This document shows positions 51,200-60,604 of a DNA stretch of 64,000 nt, piece by piece. Where the stretch lies: contig JAJDNS010000050.1 of the NCBI GenBank assembly GCA_022340585.1, positions 1-64,000 of the forward strand, in the 5' to 3' direction. The stretch's first letter is position 1; each line of letters opens with the position of its first letter. The notes below the pieces were generated by a model. It did not search any database, had not been told where the DNA came from, and saw only the letters and a list, made by a program, of their open reading frames with translations. A program made the translations under genes and the position numbers. The DNA is from Acidobacteriota bacterium (lineage in GTDB: Bacteria > Acidobacteriota > Vicinamibacteria > Fen-336).

Positions 51200-52647
51200 C
51201 CGGCACCGTCGACCTCCGCCCGCTCGTCCCGGCGATCATGGTGGCCTTCACCAGCCTGGTGGTGCTCCTCGCCCAGGCGTTCGTGGGGAAGGGGAAGCGA
51301 GCCCCGTCGGCGGCGCTCAGCCTCATGGGCCTCGGTGGCGCCCTCGGCGCGGTGTGGATCCTCGCCCGCGGCCCGGCTCGCGGAGCGGTCCTGGCCGACG
51401 CGGTGACCGCGGATGGCTTCTCGCTCTACTTCCAGGCTCTCCTGCTGGGAATCGCGATGGTGGCGGTGCTGCTGTCGCCGTCCTACCTGCGCGCCCACGG
51501 CCTCGAGCGGGGCGAGTACTACGCCCTGCTGCTGATGTCGGTGGTGGGGATGCTCGGCCTGGTCTCCAGCCTCGAGCTCGTCTCCCTCTTCGTGGCCCTG
51601 GAGATCATGTCGGTGGCCCTGTACGCGATGGCGGGCCTGCACCGGAGCCGGATGGAGAGCCAGGAGGCCGCGCTCAAGTACTTCGTCACCGGCGCCTTCT
51701 CCTCGGCGTTCCTGCTCTACGGGATCGCGCTGCTCTACGGGGTCAGCGGCAGCACGTCCCTGGCCCGGGTGGAGCTGGCCATGGGGTCGCTGACCTCCGG
51801 GACCGCCGGCCTGGCCGTGCTCGGGGTCGGGATGCTCATGGTCGGCTTCGGCTTCAAGATCGCCAGCGTCCCCTTCCACATGTGGGCGCCCGACGTCTAC
51901 GAGGGGGCGCCCACCACCGCGACCGCCCTCATGTCCGCCGGGGTGAAAGCCGCCGCCTTCGGGGCGCTGCTCCGGGTGTTCGGCTCCACCCTGCCCGATC
52001 TGGCCGGCGAGTGGAAGCCGCTGGTGGCCGCGCTGGCCGCGGTGTCCATGGTGGGCGGCAACCTCGGCGCGCTGGCCCAGGGCAACCTGAAGCGGATGCT
52101 CGCGTACTCCTCCATCGCCCACGCCGGCTACCTGCTGGTTGCCCTCGTCGCCGCTCCCCGCCTCGCCGGAGAGGCCGTTCTCTTCTACCTGGTGGCTTAC
52201 GGCGCCGTGAACCTCGGGGCCTTCGGCTCCATCGCCGCCCTCACCCGGGACGGTCGCGAGCCCCTCTCCCTGAACGACGTGGCCGGCCTCGCCGAGCGCC
52301 GCCCGGCCGTGGCCGCCGCCCTCACCGTGTTCCTCGTCTCCCTCACCGGGATCCCGATCACCGCCGGCTTCGTGGGCAAGTTCTACCTCTTCAATGCCGC
52401 GGTCTCCTCGGGCTGGGTCTGGCTGGCCCTCGTGGGCGTCGTGATGAGCGTCGTGTCCGCCTACTACTACCTGCGGGTGGTGGTGGCGATGTACATGCTC
52501 GAACCGGTGGGGGAGGACACCTGGGCGCCGATCGCCCCCGCCGCCCGCCTGGCCCTCGGGATCTCCGTCGCCCTGACGCTGCTTCTGGGGATCTACCCGG
52601 CCCCCCTCCTCGATCTCGCCCGCGCCGCCGCCCGCTCGCTCCTCTAG
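51196..52647 (+). CDS. nuoN: NADH-quinone oxidoreductase subunit N
   Basis: 483-residue antiporter-like subunit. Landmarks: ESQEAALKYFVTGAFSSAFL, KIASVPFHMWAPDVYEGAPT, NLKRMLAYSSIAHAGYLLVA and TGIPITAGFVGKFYLFNAAV. Last gene of the operon; the stop codon is followed directly by repeat copy B, which may form the 3' end of the transcript. Confidence 0.96.
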   Translation: MTGTVDLRPLVPAIMVAFTSLVVLLAQAFVGKGKRAPSAALSLMGLGGALGAVWILARGPARGAVLADAVTADGFSLYFQALLLGIAMVAVLLSPSYLRAHGLERGEYYALLLMSVVGMLGLVSSLELVSLFVALEIMSVALYAMAGLHRSRMESQEAALKYFVTGAFSSAFLLYGIALLYGVSGSTSLARVELAMGSLTSGTAGLAVLGVGMLMVGFGFKIASVPFHMWAPDVYEGAPTTATALMSAGVKAAAFGALLRVFGSTLPDLAGEWKPLVAALAAVSMVGGNLGALAQGNLKRMLAYSSIAHAGYLLVALVAAPRLAGEAVLFYLVAYGAVNLGAFGSIAALTRDGREPLSLNDVAGLAERRPAVAAALTVFLVSLTGIPITAGFVGKFYLFNAAVSSGWVWLALVGVVMSVVSAYYYLRVVVAMYMLEPVGEDTWAPIAPAARLALGISVALTLLLGIYPAPLLDLARAAARSLL

Positions 52648-52681
52648 GGACCGAACCGGCCTACGGCCGGATGCCCTGGCC
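52648..52681 (+). repeat. 34-bp intergenic repeat, copy B
   Basis: Starts at the first base after the nuoN stop with GGACCGAACC and contains the hairpin CCGGCC-TAC-GGCCGG. 33 of 34 positions match copy A. A GGGGTCAGGTCC motif follows and overlaps the end of the convergent selA gene. Confidence 0.75.
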
Positions 52682-52685
52682 GGGG

Positions 52686-54083
52686 TCAGGTCCGCGTCGC
52701 CGCGACCAGCGCGTCGAGGAGCGTCGACTCGTCTTCGGGCGGGACCGTGCGCAGGTCGACGAGCAGCCGGTCGTCGGCCACGCGCACGACCACCGGGGGC
52801 CGGCCGGCGCGGAGCGCGGCGGCGACGCCGTCCGGGGTCCGGTCGGGGTGGCTGATGGCGATCACCACCGTCGGCACCCCCACCGTCGGGGCCGCTCCTC
52901 CGCCGACCGCCGACCGCCCGTTCGACAGCGACAGCTCGAGCTCGGGTGCCGCCGGGGCGAGCCGGCGGGCGAAGGCCTCGGCTCGCGCTCGGACCTCTTC
53001 CACGGGAGCGTGGACCATGCGCAGGACCGGCACCGTCTCCCTCGCGCGTCCCGCCTCGTGCTCGGAGAGGGTGGCGTCGAGGGCGGCCAGGGTCATCTTG
53101 TCCACGCGCAGGGCCCGGTAGAGGGGGTTCCTCCGCATGCGTTCGACCAGGGAGCGTTGCCCGGCCACGAGCCCGGCCTGCGGCCCCCCGAGGAGCTTGT
53201 CGCCACTGAAGGTCACGACGCCTGCCCCTCCCCTCAGGGCGCCGGGCGCCGTGGCCTCGTGGGCGAGCAACCCCGGCAGGGCCTCCATGAGGCCGCTGCC
53301 CTGGTCCTCCATGAGAGGGACCCCGGCCTCCCCGGCCAGCTCCGCGAGCTCCTCGATCGACGGCGCCTCGGTGAAGCCGACGATGCGGAAGTTCGACGGG
53401 TGCACCTTCAGGATCAAGCCCGTCTCGGAGCCGAGCGCGGCCCGGAAGTCGGCGACCCGCGTGCGGTTCGTGGTCCCGACCTCCCGCAGCCGAGCCCCGC
53501 CCTTGCGCAGGACGTCGGGGATGCGGAACGAGCCCCCGATCTCGACGAGCTCGCCGCGGCTGACCAGAACCTCTCGACCCTCGGCCAGGGTATTCACGGC
53601 GAGAAGGACCGCCGCCGCGCAGTTGTTGACCACCACCGTGCTCTCGACGCCGAGCATCTCGCGCAGCCGCGTCTCGGCATGAGTCTCCCGGTTGCCGCGC
53701 TCCCCCCGCTCGAGGTCGTACTCGAGGTTGGAGTAGGAGGAGGCGATCTCCGCGACCCGTCTCGCCGCTTCGAGTGAGAGCGGCGCGCGCCCGAGGTTCG
53801 TGTGGACGATGACCCCCGAGGCGTTGAGGACCCGGGCCAGGGACGGTCGGGCCGCGGTCTCGACCCGCGCCGCGACGTCGGCGGGCAGCGTGGCCGCCGC
53901 TTCCTCGAGCCCGCCGCCCCCTTCGCGGGCGCGCCGCCGCAGCTCCTCCAGGGCGAGGCGGACGTGGCGCACGACGACCGCGCGGCCGTACCGGCCCACG
54001 AGAGCCTGCAGCTCCGGGCGCTGCATCAGGTGGTCGACCGAAGGAACGAGGCGGCGGGGATCCACCCCGCTGGTGGGCGCCAT
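52686..54083 (-). CDS. selA: L-seryl-tRNA(Sec) selenium transferase
   Basis: 465-residue PLP enzyme that turns seryl-tRNA(Sec) into selenocysteinyl-tRNA(Sec). Family marks: helical N-domain (VDPRRLVPSVDHLMQRPELQ), VLNASGVIVHTNLGRAPLS, SSYSNLEYDLERGERGNRET, VVVNNCAAAVLLAVNTLAEG, EVGTTNRTRVADFRAAL, and the PLP Lys296 in VTFSGDKLLGGPQAGLVAG. Length equals the E. coli protein closely. Its presence means UGA can probably encode selenocysteine here, although selB, selD and tRNA-Sec are not in the window. A TATAGT hexamer (54091-54096, minus strand) ends 7 nt before the ATG, indicating a leaderless mRNA. It is convergent with nuoN. Confidence 0.95.
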   Translation of the reverse strand: MAPTSGVDPRRLVPSVDHLMQRPELQALVGRYGRAVVVRHVRLALEELRRRAREGGGGLEEAAATLPADVAARVETAARPSLARVLNASGVIVHTNLGRAPLSLEAARRVAEIASSYSNLEYDLERGERGNRETHAETRLREMLGVESTVVVNNCAAAVLLAVNTLAEGREVLVSRGELVEIGGSFRIPDVLRKGGARLREVGTTNRTRVADFRAALGSETGLILKVHPSNFRIVGFTEAPSIEELAELAGEAGVPLMEDQGSGLMEALPGLLAHEATAPGALRGGAGVVTFSGDKLLGGPQAGLVAGQRSLVERMRRNPLYRALRVDKMTLAALDATLSEHEAGRARETVPVLRMVHAPVEEVRARAEAFARRLAPAAPELELSLSNGRSAVGGGAAPTVGVPTVVIAISHPDRTPDGVAAALRAGRPPVVVRVADDRLLVDLRTVPPEDESTLLDALVAATRT

Positions 54084-54172
54084 GGGGGCGACTATACACG
54101 GTCCGACGGGCCCCCCGTCTCCTCCCCGGGCCCCGCTCGGGCCTCCGCGCTCTGCGTGGTATCCTCGCGTCG

Positions 54173-54580
54173 ATGCGTCCGGAGCACCCGCCGGAATACG
54201 CCGATCGCCTGCCTCGGGTCGTTCCCCCCGCGGAGGAGGACATTGCCCACCTTTCCGACGAGATGGCTGACATCCTCTACCCCGGGCGTCGCCCCCGTCC
54301 CTTTCGAATGGGCCTGAGGTTTCCCCAGTTCGCCGGAGAGGGCTACGAGCGTGCGCTGGCCCTGGCCCGTCTGTCCCCGGTCTACCGGGAGGACGGGCCG
54401 GAGGGCGACCGCGTCCACCAGGCCGCGTTCGATGCCGGTGAGGCCCACAAGCTACGGGATCTCTTCACGGTCGTGAGGGAGGTCCCCGGGACCGAGGTGC
54501 TGGTGGACGGCAAGAAGGCGCCCTACGGCCACGAGCTTTGGCTCCCCTTGTTCTGGATCTTCATCGGCGGCGAGGCCTGA
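54173..54580 (+). CDS. conserved-looking hypothetical protein
   Basis: 135 residues, soluble, no signal peptide, rich in Arg, Pro and Glu, with few distinctive motifs (ADRLPRVVPPAEEDIAHLSDE, HKLRDLFTVVREVPGTEVLV, KKAPYGHELWLPLFWIFIGG). Not recognised. TATCCT (54160-54165) lies 7 nt before the ATG, so it may be leaderless. It runs into the next gene with a 7-nt gap, suggesting a joint role with that protein. Confidence 0.6.
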   Translation: MRPEHPPEYADRLPRVVPPAEEDIAHLSDEMADILYPGRRPRPFRMGLRFPQFAGEGYERALALARLSPVYREDGPEGDRVHQAAFDAGEAHKLRDLFTVVREVPGTEVLVDGKKAPYGHELWLPLFWIFIGGEA

Positions 54581-54587
54581 GCTCAGC

Positions 54588-55187
54588 GTGTCACTCACCG
54601 AGGATCTCGACCAGCTCGCCATCTCGATCCGGCAGCTGCAGGCTCGCTGGGACATGTTCTTCAGTGGTGTCGAGAAGAGGCCTCCCAACGAGGCGCACTC
54701 CAGAGTCGAGAAGCTCATCCGAGAGTACGATCGCTCGGTGATCCGGAACAATACGGACCGCTTTCGCTTTCAGGGTCTCACCTCACGGTTCAACACCCTC
54801 AACGAGCTCTGGCAGAAGCGTCTGCGCGCGCGCGAGGAGGGGCGTGCCTTCGGCGTCCACGGCCTGAGGGCGGACGAGCTCCCTCCTCCTCCCCCCCCGG
54901 AGCCGGAGCCGCAGCCGCGGGCCACCCCGCGCCCCGGTGGCTCGGAGGACGGGTTCCGGGTGGGGGATGCCGAACGCGACGGCGCGGCGGTGCGGGCCCT
55001 CTACGACCGCTTCGTCGAGGAGCGGCAGCGCACGGGCGAGGGCGCTCCCCCCACCTACGAGAGCTTCCATGAGCTCATCGGCAAGCAGACCGCGAGGATT
55101 CTCGGTGCCAAGGGCGCGCGGGCCGTCGACTTTCGCCTCGACACGAAGGACGGGAAGGTGGCCCTCAAGGCCAAGGTCGTGAAGTGA
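54588..55187 (+). CDS. hypothetical protein, possibly MXAN_5187 C-terminal-like
   Basis: 199 residues: a helical N-terminal half (LDQLAISIRQLQARWDMFFSGVE, LTSRFNTLNELWQKRLRARE), a Pro/Glu linker with six consecutive prolines, and a C-terminal domain (VRALYDRFVEERQRTGEGAP, SFHELIGKQTARILG, VDFRLDTKDGKVALKAKVVK). The C-terminal pattern resembles what is called the MXAN_5187 C-terminal domain in myxobacteria; this is from memory and uncertain. GTG start at 54588. Confidence 0.6.
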   Translation: MSLTEDLDQLAISIRQLQARWDMFFSGVEKRPPNEAHSRVEKLIREYDRSVIRNNTDRFRFQGLTSRFNTLNELWQKRLRAREEGRAFGVHGLRADELPPPPPPEPEPQPRATPRPGGSEDGFRVGDAERDGAAVRALYDRFVEERQRTGEGAPPTYESFHELIGKQTARILGAKGARAVDFRLDTKDGKVALKAKVVK

Positions 55188-55197
55188 GGGAGAAGGG

Positions 55198-55992
55198 GTG
55201 AGGCGCGCGCTTCTCTCGACCGTCCTGCTCCTGGTGCTGCCCTCGATGGCCGGGGCGTGGCCCGAAGAGACCATGACCGCCCTCGGCCGCGACGCCCGCC
55301 GTCTCCTGCCGCGTTCGCTGGCGAAGCTGCTCGGCGAGCGCGAGGGCCAGATTCGCCAGGAGTTCCGGCGTTTCCCGCCGGACATCGCCCGGGCCCTGGC
55401 CGTCGACATCCCGGCGGGCCGGCTGCAGCCCGAGACGCTGGCCGCGCTCGACTACGAGACCCGCCGCGTGGTGGACCTTCTGCGGGAGGGCCGGGTGAGC
55501 GAGGGCCTCGTCCGCCTGGGGGGGCTGCTGCGGGTTCCCGCCGACCTCGCCGACCCGATCCTCGTCGGGGTCCCCGGGGGCTGGCCGGTGGGGGTGCCCC
55601 GCGAGTACTACGCGCTCCTCGACGCCAACCTGGACAAGATGCCGGTCGTGCTCGACAAGGCCACCCCGCTCCGGGTCACGCGGGCCGAGCTCCCGGCGCT
55701 CTGGCAGTCGCTGCTCGATCGCAGCCGGCCGCAGGCCCCGGTGATCCGGGCCGAGCTCTTCCGCGAGGGTCGCCTGGTGGACCACCGGCGGCTCGACTAC
55801 AGATCTCCCGCCTGGGCGGTGGCCTCCATCTCGTACTCGCGCGCCGTGACCGCGGTCGCGGCCACCTGGCTGGCGGTCTGGGACGAGGCTCGAGGAGACA
55901 CCACCTCGCTGGGGCGCACCCGAGAGGTCTCCCCCCGGGACCGCGGGGTGACGGGCGGAGACCAGAATCCCCGAGAACCGGAGGCACGATGA
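55198..55992 (+). CDS. exported protein of unknown function
   Basis: 264 residues with a clear signal peptide (RRALLSTVLLLVLPSMAGA) and cleavage before WPEETMTALGRDARRLLPRS. A Trp at the mature N-terminus recalls zinc-dependent phospholipase C/P1 nuclease proteins, but the expected series of metal-binding His is not visible, so that relation is doubtful. The C-terminal half has a possible second hydrophobic helix (AWAVASISYSRAVTAVAATWLAVW). GTG start at 55198; ends by ATGA overlap with purH. Confidence 0.6.
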   Translation: MRRALLSTVLLLVLPSMAGAWPEETMTALGRDARRLLPRSLAKLLGEREGQIRQEFRRFPPDIARALAVDIPAGRLQPETLAALDYETRRVVDLLREGRVSEGLVRLGGLLRVPADLADPILVGVPGGWPVGVPREYYALLDANLDKMPVVLDKATPLRVTRAELPALWQSLLDRSRPQAPVIRAELFREGRLVDHRRLDYRSPAWAVASISYSRAVTAVAATWLAVWDEARGDTTSLGRTREVSPRDRGVTGGDQNPREPEAR

Positions 55993-57560
55993 CCGCTAAG
56001 AGAGCGCTCCTATCCGTCTTCCGCAAGGAGGGCATCGTCGACCTGGCCCGCGGTCTCACCGAGCGCGGCTACGAGATCCTCTCCACCGGCGGCACCGCGG
56101 CCGAGCTCAAGAAGGCCAAGGTGAAGGTGGGCAGCGTCTCGAAGGTCACCGGCTTCCCCGAGATCCTCGACGGCCGGGTGAAGACCCTGCACCCGAAGAT
56201 CCACGGTGGCATCCTCGCCCGACGCGATCTTCCCGCCCACCTCGAGGCCCTCGAGAAGCAGAAGATCGCGCCCATCGACGTGGTCGTGGTCAACCTCTAT
56301 CCCTTCGAGGATCGCGTCTCCAAGGGCTGCACCTTCGAAGAGGCGGTGGAGAACGTGGACGTTGGCGGGCCGACCATGCTGAGGGCGGCGGCCAAGAACT
56401 TCGCCCACGTTGCGGTGGTGGTCGACCCCGCCGACTACGGGCTGCTCCTGGAGCAGCTGGACCGTCCGGACGGTATCGACGCTGCGACCCGCCTCTACCT
56501 CGCCCAGAAGGCGTTCCGGCACACCGCGCGCTACGAGGCGGCCATCGCCGGCTACTTCGCCCAGGTGGAGGTACAGGACGGCGCCTACGTTCCCGACGAG
56601 AACGACGACACGTTTCCCTACCGCCTGACCCCGACCTTTGAGAAGGTCCAGGATCTGCGGTACGGCGAGAACCCCCACCAGCGCGCCGCGTTCTACACCG
56701 ACCTCGGGTCGACGCTGTACTCGGTGGCCTCCGCCCGCAAGCTTCAGGGCAAGGAGCTCTCCTTCAACAACATCCTCGACCTGGACGCGGCCTGGCGCCT
56801 GGCCACGGAGATCGACAAGACCGCCTGCGTGATCGTGAAACACACCAACCCCTGCGGGACCGGGCTCGGGGAGACCCCGGTGGAGGCGTGCGAGCGGGCC
56901 TGGGCCTGCGATCCCGTGTCCGCCTTCGGCGGGATCATCGCGTTCAACGAGCGCGTCGACGAGCCCGCGGCCCGCAAGGCCACCGAGAACTTCGTCGAGG
57001 CGATCATCGCCCCCGGGTTCGACGCCGCCGCGGTCGAGGTCCTGAAGAAGAAGAAGAACCTCCGCGTGATGAACATGGACACCACCAGCATCCACAAGGT
57101 CAGCGGTTTCGACCTGCGGAGGGTGATGGGAGGCGTCCTCGCCCAGCAGTGGGACCTGCACCAGCTCGAGCGCGACCGCTGCGAGGTGGTGACCAAGCGA
57201 GCCCCGACCGAGGAGGAGTGGACGGCGCTGCTGTTCGCCTGGACGATCGTGAAGCACGTCAAGTCGAACGCCATCGTCTACGCCAACGCGGTGCAGACGG
57301 TGGGCGTGGGTGCCGGCCAGATGAGCCGCGTCGACTCCGCGCGGTTCGCCGCCGAGAAGGCGGTGCTCCCCCTCGCCGGGACAGTGGTGGCCTCCGACGC
57401 CTTCTTCCCCTTCCGGGATGGGATCGACGCGATCGCGAAGACCGGCGCGACGGCGATCATCCAGCCCGGCGGCTCGGTACGGGACGAGGAAACGATCGCC
57501 GCCGCCGACGAGAACGACCTGGCCATGGTGTTCACCGGCGTGCGCCACTTCCGGCACTAG
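55989..57560 (+). CDS. purH: bifunctional AICAR transformylase/IMP cyclohydrolase
   Basis: 523 residues catalysing the last two steps of IMP synthesis. The N-terminal cyclohydrolase has [52 protein letters not shown] and NLYPFE; the transformylase has [34 protein letters not shown] with catalytic Lys-His, [33 protein letters not shown] and the C-terminal [13 protein letters not shown], with [11 protein letters not shown]. Length is typical. Confidence 0.97.
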   Translation: MTAKRALLSVFRKEGIVDLARGLTERGYEILSTGGTAAELKKAKVKVGSVSKVTGFPEILDGRVKTLHPKIHGGILARRDLPAHLEALEKQKIAPIDVVVVNLYPFEDRVSKGCTFEEAVENVDVGGPTMLRAAAKNFAHVAVVVDPADYGLLLEQLDRPDGIDAATRLYLAQKAFRHTARYEAAIAGYFAQVEVQDGAYVPDENDDTFPYRLTPTFEKVQDLRYGENPHQRAAFYTDLGSTLYSVASARKLQGKELSFNNILDLDAAWRLATEIDKTACVIVKHTNPCGTGLGETPVEACERAWACDPVSAFGGIIAFNERVDEPAARKATENFVEAIIAPGFDAAAVEVLKKKKNLRVMNMDTTSIHKVSGFDLRRVMGGVLAQQWDLHQLERDRCEVVTKRAPTEEEWTALLFAWTIVKHVKSNAIVYANAVQTVGVGAGQMSRVDSARFAAEKAVLPLAGTVVASDAFFPFRDGIDAIAKTGATAIIQPGGSVRDEETIAAADENDLAMVFTGVRHFRH

Positions 57561-57567
57561 AGCTCTC

Positions 57568-59967
57568 TTGCCCGAGAGGCAGGCCGACCGCGTCGCGCTT
57601 CTCGTTCTCGTCGCACTCGTCGTCTTCCTCTTCCGCGAGCCGATCCTCGCGGGAGCGGTCTTCTTCAAGCGCGACATCCATCTCATATGGCACCCCCAGA
57701 TGGCGGGGTTCGTCCGCGCGGTGACCGGCGGGGCCTGGCCCCTGTGGGATCCGAGCCCGGCCTTCGGGCAGCCCCTGCTCGCGGATCCCGGGGCGCAGGT
57801 GCTCTACCCGCCCACCTGGCTGGGCCTGCTCCTCCGACCCTGGACGTACTACACCGTGTTCGCCTTCGGCCACGTTCTCCTCTCGGGCCTCGCGTTCTAC
57901 GCTCTCGCCCGCCGCTTCCCGGTCGCCCCGGTGGCCGCCGCCGGCGGGGCCTCGCTCTGGGTTCTCGGGGGCCCGTTCCTGTCCCTGGTGGATCTCTGGC
58001 ACCACTTCGCCAGCGCGGCCTGGATTCCCGCGGTCTTCCTGGTGGCCGAGCGAGCCGCCGAGCGGCGACGGCTCCGGGACGTGGCCCTGCTCGGGCTCGT
58101 GCTCGGCGTGCAGGTCCTCGCCGGCTCGGCCGACGTGTGCGCCATGACCCTCCTCGCCCTCGGCGTATGGGTGGCCGCGCTCCACGTTCCCTGGCGCCGT
58201 GGCTGGCGAGGCTGCCGCCCGTGGCTCGGTGGGGCCACCCTGACCCTCCTCCTCGCCTCCTTTCTCTCGGCGGGCCTCTGGCTCACCGCCCTCGACGTGG
58301 TGTCCCGCTCCTCCCGGAGCGCTCTTCCGGAGGCAACCCGGACGTACTGGTCGGTGCACCCGGTCGACCTGGCGGAGACGGTGGCGCCCGGGGTCCCCGG
58401 GAGCCTCCCCCTCGCGCCGGACGTCGCCGCGGCCCTCGGGCGGAGTCGGGAGCCGTTCCTCTCGTCGCTCTACCTGGGGTTGTCCGCGGTGGTGCTGGTC
58501 GGGGCCGGCCTCCTTGGAGCGCCCGGCCGGCGCCGCGTGGTGCTGGCCGGCCTGGGCATCGGGGCCGCGGCGGTGGCCCTCGGCCACCACGCACCGGCCT
58601 TCGAGCTGGTGAGCACCCTCGTGCCCCCTCTGCGCCTGCTCCGCTACCCGGTCAAGGCGATGATCCTCGTCGGGTTTGCCTGGGCCGGACTCGGGGCCCT
58701 CGGGGCCGAGGCGTGGCGCACCGAGCCGGGGAGCCGGAGGGTCCGCCTCGCCAGGCTGCCGTTGGCGGTCCTGGGGCTCGCGAGTGCCGTGGCCGCGGTC
58801 GCCCTGGTGTCCTCTCCCGAGACTTGGCGCCCCCTGCTCGCCCTGGGTGAGTCTCCGGATGCCGCGGCGAGGGTGTTGAGACCGCTGGCACTGGCGCTCG
58901 CGCTGCGGGCAGGCCTGGCCGCCGTGGGGCTGGCCCTGGTCGGGGTCGCGGGCCGGGGCCGCGTGCGCCCGACCCTCCTCGCCGCGGGTCTCGTGTCGAT
59001 CGCCGTTCTCGACCTGGGCCTGGCCCACCCCCGCCCCAACCCCGTGGCTCCCCCCGCGCTCTATGCCCACCGGCCGGAGCTGCTCGACGCGATCGGGGAC
59101 CCGGCCTCGGCCCGAATCTACTCCTACGACTACGGCGAGCCGGGGGCGGCGCTCAGGCGGCTCGGCCGGCGTCACGCCCACCAGGTGGTTCGGGCCCCGG
59201 CCGGCTGGTCACCCCGTGCGGCCATGGCTCTCGGGATGCAGATGAGCCTGGTGCCCCAGACCGCCGGGCGCTGGGGCCTTCGGCAGGCGTTCGACATCGA
59301 CTACCGGGGGCTGCACCCGGCGCCTCTGGCCCGGATCACTCAGCTGGCCCGGGTCGTCGAGGACCAGCCGGGAGCGCTCGTCCGGCTCCTCCACCTCGGG
59401 GCGGTGACTCACGTGGTGGCGCTCCACGAGGTGGCCGGAGCCGGCGATGGCCTCGAGCCCGTCGCGGTGCTCCCGGGCCTGTTCGCTGATCCCGTCCGCC
59501 TCATGGCCGTGACCGACCCGCTGCCCCGAACGTTCGCGGTGGGCGGGACCCGTGTGGCCCAGGGCACGGAAGGACTCGAGACGCTCCTCTCGCCGTGGTT
59601 CGATCCGCGGCGCGAGGTCCTCCTGCCCGCCGGTGCCGTCCGGGAACCGCCGGCTGCCTTCACGGGAAGGACCCGGATCGTGGAGGAGAGAGCGGACCTC
59701 GTCCGTATCGAGGCCGAGCTCTCCGCGGACGGCCACGTGGTCCTCGTGGACACCTACGACCCGGGATGGCGCGTCCGGGTCGACGGCGTGTCGGCCCCCC
59801 TCCTCGAGGCCAACGTCGCCTTTCGTGCGGTGGCCGTGCCGGCGGGCCGGCACCGGGTGGAGATGATCTATCGCCCGCCCCTGACCCTGGCCGGCCTCGC
59901 CCTGGGCGGTTTCACCCTGGTGTTGGTCCTGGTGCTCCTCGCCCGCCGCCCCCGCCCCGCCCGCTGA
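57568..59967 (+). CDS. YfhO-like multi-span membrane protein
   Basis: 799 residues with about 12 spans and a C-terminal periplasmic/extracellular beta-rich domain. Typical YfhO landmarks: FFKRDIHLIWHPQMAGFVRA followed by GGAWPLWDPSPAFGQPLLAD in the first loop, RLLRYPVKAMILVGFAWAG, and the tail with VVLVDTYDPGWRVRVDGVSA and VPAGRHRVEMIYRPP before the last span. Members are thought to transfer sugars to lipoteichoic acid or other surface glycans (GT-C fold); here the acceptor is unknown. TTG start at 57568, 7 nt after purH; no better start precedes the first span. Confidence 0.75.
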   Translation: MPERQADRVALLVLVALVVFLFREPILAGAVFFKRDIHLIWHPQMAGFVRAVTGGAWPLWDPSPAFGQPLLADPGAQVLYPPTWLGLLLRPWTYYTVFAFGHVLLSGLAFYALARRFPVAPVAAAGGASLWVLGGPFLSLVDLWHHFASAAWIPAVFLVAERAAERRRLRDVALLGLVLGVQVLAGSADVCAMTLLALGVWVAALHVPWRRGWRGCRPWLGGATLTLLLASFLSAGLWLTALDVVSRSSRSALPEATRTYWSVHPVDLAETVAPGVPGSLPLAPDVAAALGRSREPFLSSLYLGLSAVVLVGAGLLGAPGRRRVVLAGLGIGAAAVALGHHAPAFELVSTLVPPLRLLRYPVKAMILVGFAWAGLGALGAEAWRTEPGSRRVRLARLPLAVLGLASAVAAVALVSSPETWRPLLALGESPDAAARVLRPLALALALRAGLAAVGLALVGVAGRGRVRPTLLAAGLVSIAVLDLGLAHPRPNPVAPPALYAHRPELLDAIGDPASARIYSYDYGEPGAALRRLGRRHAHQVVRAPAGWSPRAAMALGMQMSLVPQTAGRWGLRQAFDIDYRGLHPAPLARITQLARVVEDQPGALVRLLHLGAVTHVVALHEVAGAGDGLEPVAVLPGLFADPVRLMAVTDPLPRTFAVGGTRVAQGTEGLETLLSPWFDPRREVLLPAGAVREPPAAFTGRTRIVEERADLVRIEAELSADGHVVLVDTYDPGWRVRVDGVSAPLLEANVAFRAVAVPAGRHRVEMIYRPPLTLAGLALGGFTLVLVLVLLARRPRPAR

Positions 59968-60039
59968 GCGATTCAACCCTTCGCGTGTCCAGCCGCTCCA
60001 AGAAGACAGAGGGGCAGCATGAGCCAGGGAGGGGGAGCG

Positions 60040-60528
60040 ATGAGGAAGCTGGTCGGGATGGCGGTTGTGGGAGCGGCGTTGGGGGCTCTGCCGGCGGTGG
60101 CCCAGCCGGCGGGGGAGGCCCCAGGTGGCGGACGACACCAGCACCGGGCCCGGGCGATCGTGGAGTACCTGGACCTGACCCAGGAACAGCAGGACAGCTG
60201 GAAAGCGCTCCGCGAGCAGCACCGGGATGAGATGAAGGCGCTGCGCGAGGAGGGACGCAGCCTGCGCCACAGGCTCCAGAAGGCCCTCGAGGCCGACGAG
60301 CCGGACGCCGCGGTGGGCGAGGCGGCGAAGGCGGCCCACGCGCACCGGAAGGCGATGAGGCAGGCTCGGGAGGCCTTCGAAGGCCAGCTGAAGTCCGTCC
60401 TGACCCCGGAGCAGAGGGAGAAGTTCGAGGCCTTCGAGGCGGCCCGGGCCATGGGCCGGAAGGGACCGGGAGCCCGCGGGCATCGCCGGGGCCGGCCCGG
60501 TGGGGGGACCCCACCCGTCGAGGGCTGA
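60040..60528 (+). CDS. Spy/CpxP-like periplasmic helical protein
   Basis: 162 residues. Signal peptide (MRKLVGMAVVGAALGALPAVAQ), then an all-helical region with two LTxxQ-type motifs (YLDLTQEQQDSWKAL and SVLTPEQREKFEAF), the mark of the Spy/CpxP/heavy-metal-sensor superfamily, which chaperone or sense periplasmic stress. The tail is rich in Gly, Arg and His (GPGARGHRRGRPGGG). AGGGAGGGGGAG lies directly upstream of the ATG at 60040, preferred over 60019. Confidence 0.75.
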   Translation: MRKLVGMAVVGAALGALPAVAQPAGEAPGGGRHQHRARAIVEYLDLTQEQQDSWKALREQHRDEMKALREEGRSLRHRLQKALEADEPDAAVGEAAKAAHAHRKAMRQAREAFEGQLKSVLTPEQREKFEAFEAARAMGRKGPGARGHRRGRPGGGTPPVEG

Positions 60529-60604
60529 GCAGCACGATCGACCACGAGGCCGCGGGAGGCGCCCCTCCCGCGGCCTCTTCTCGTCTCGGTGCCCCGGGGC
60601 GCGG

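Noticed and set aside
55198-55992. Zinc-dependent phospholipase C/P1 nuclease
   Set aside because: Only the Trp at the mature N-terminus fits; the required set of His/Asp ligands is not present.
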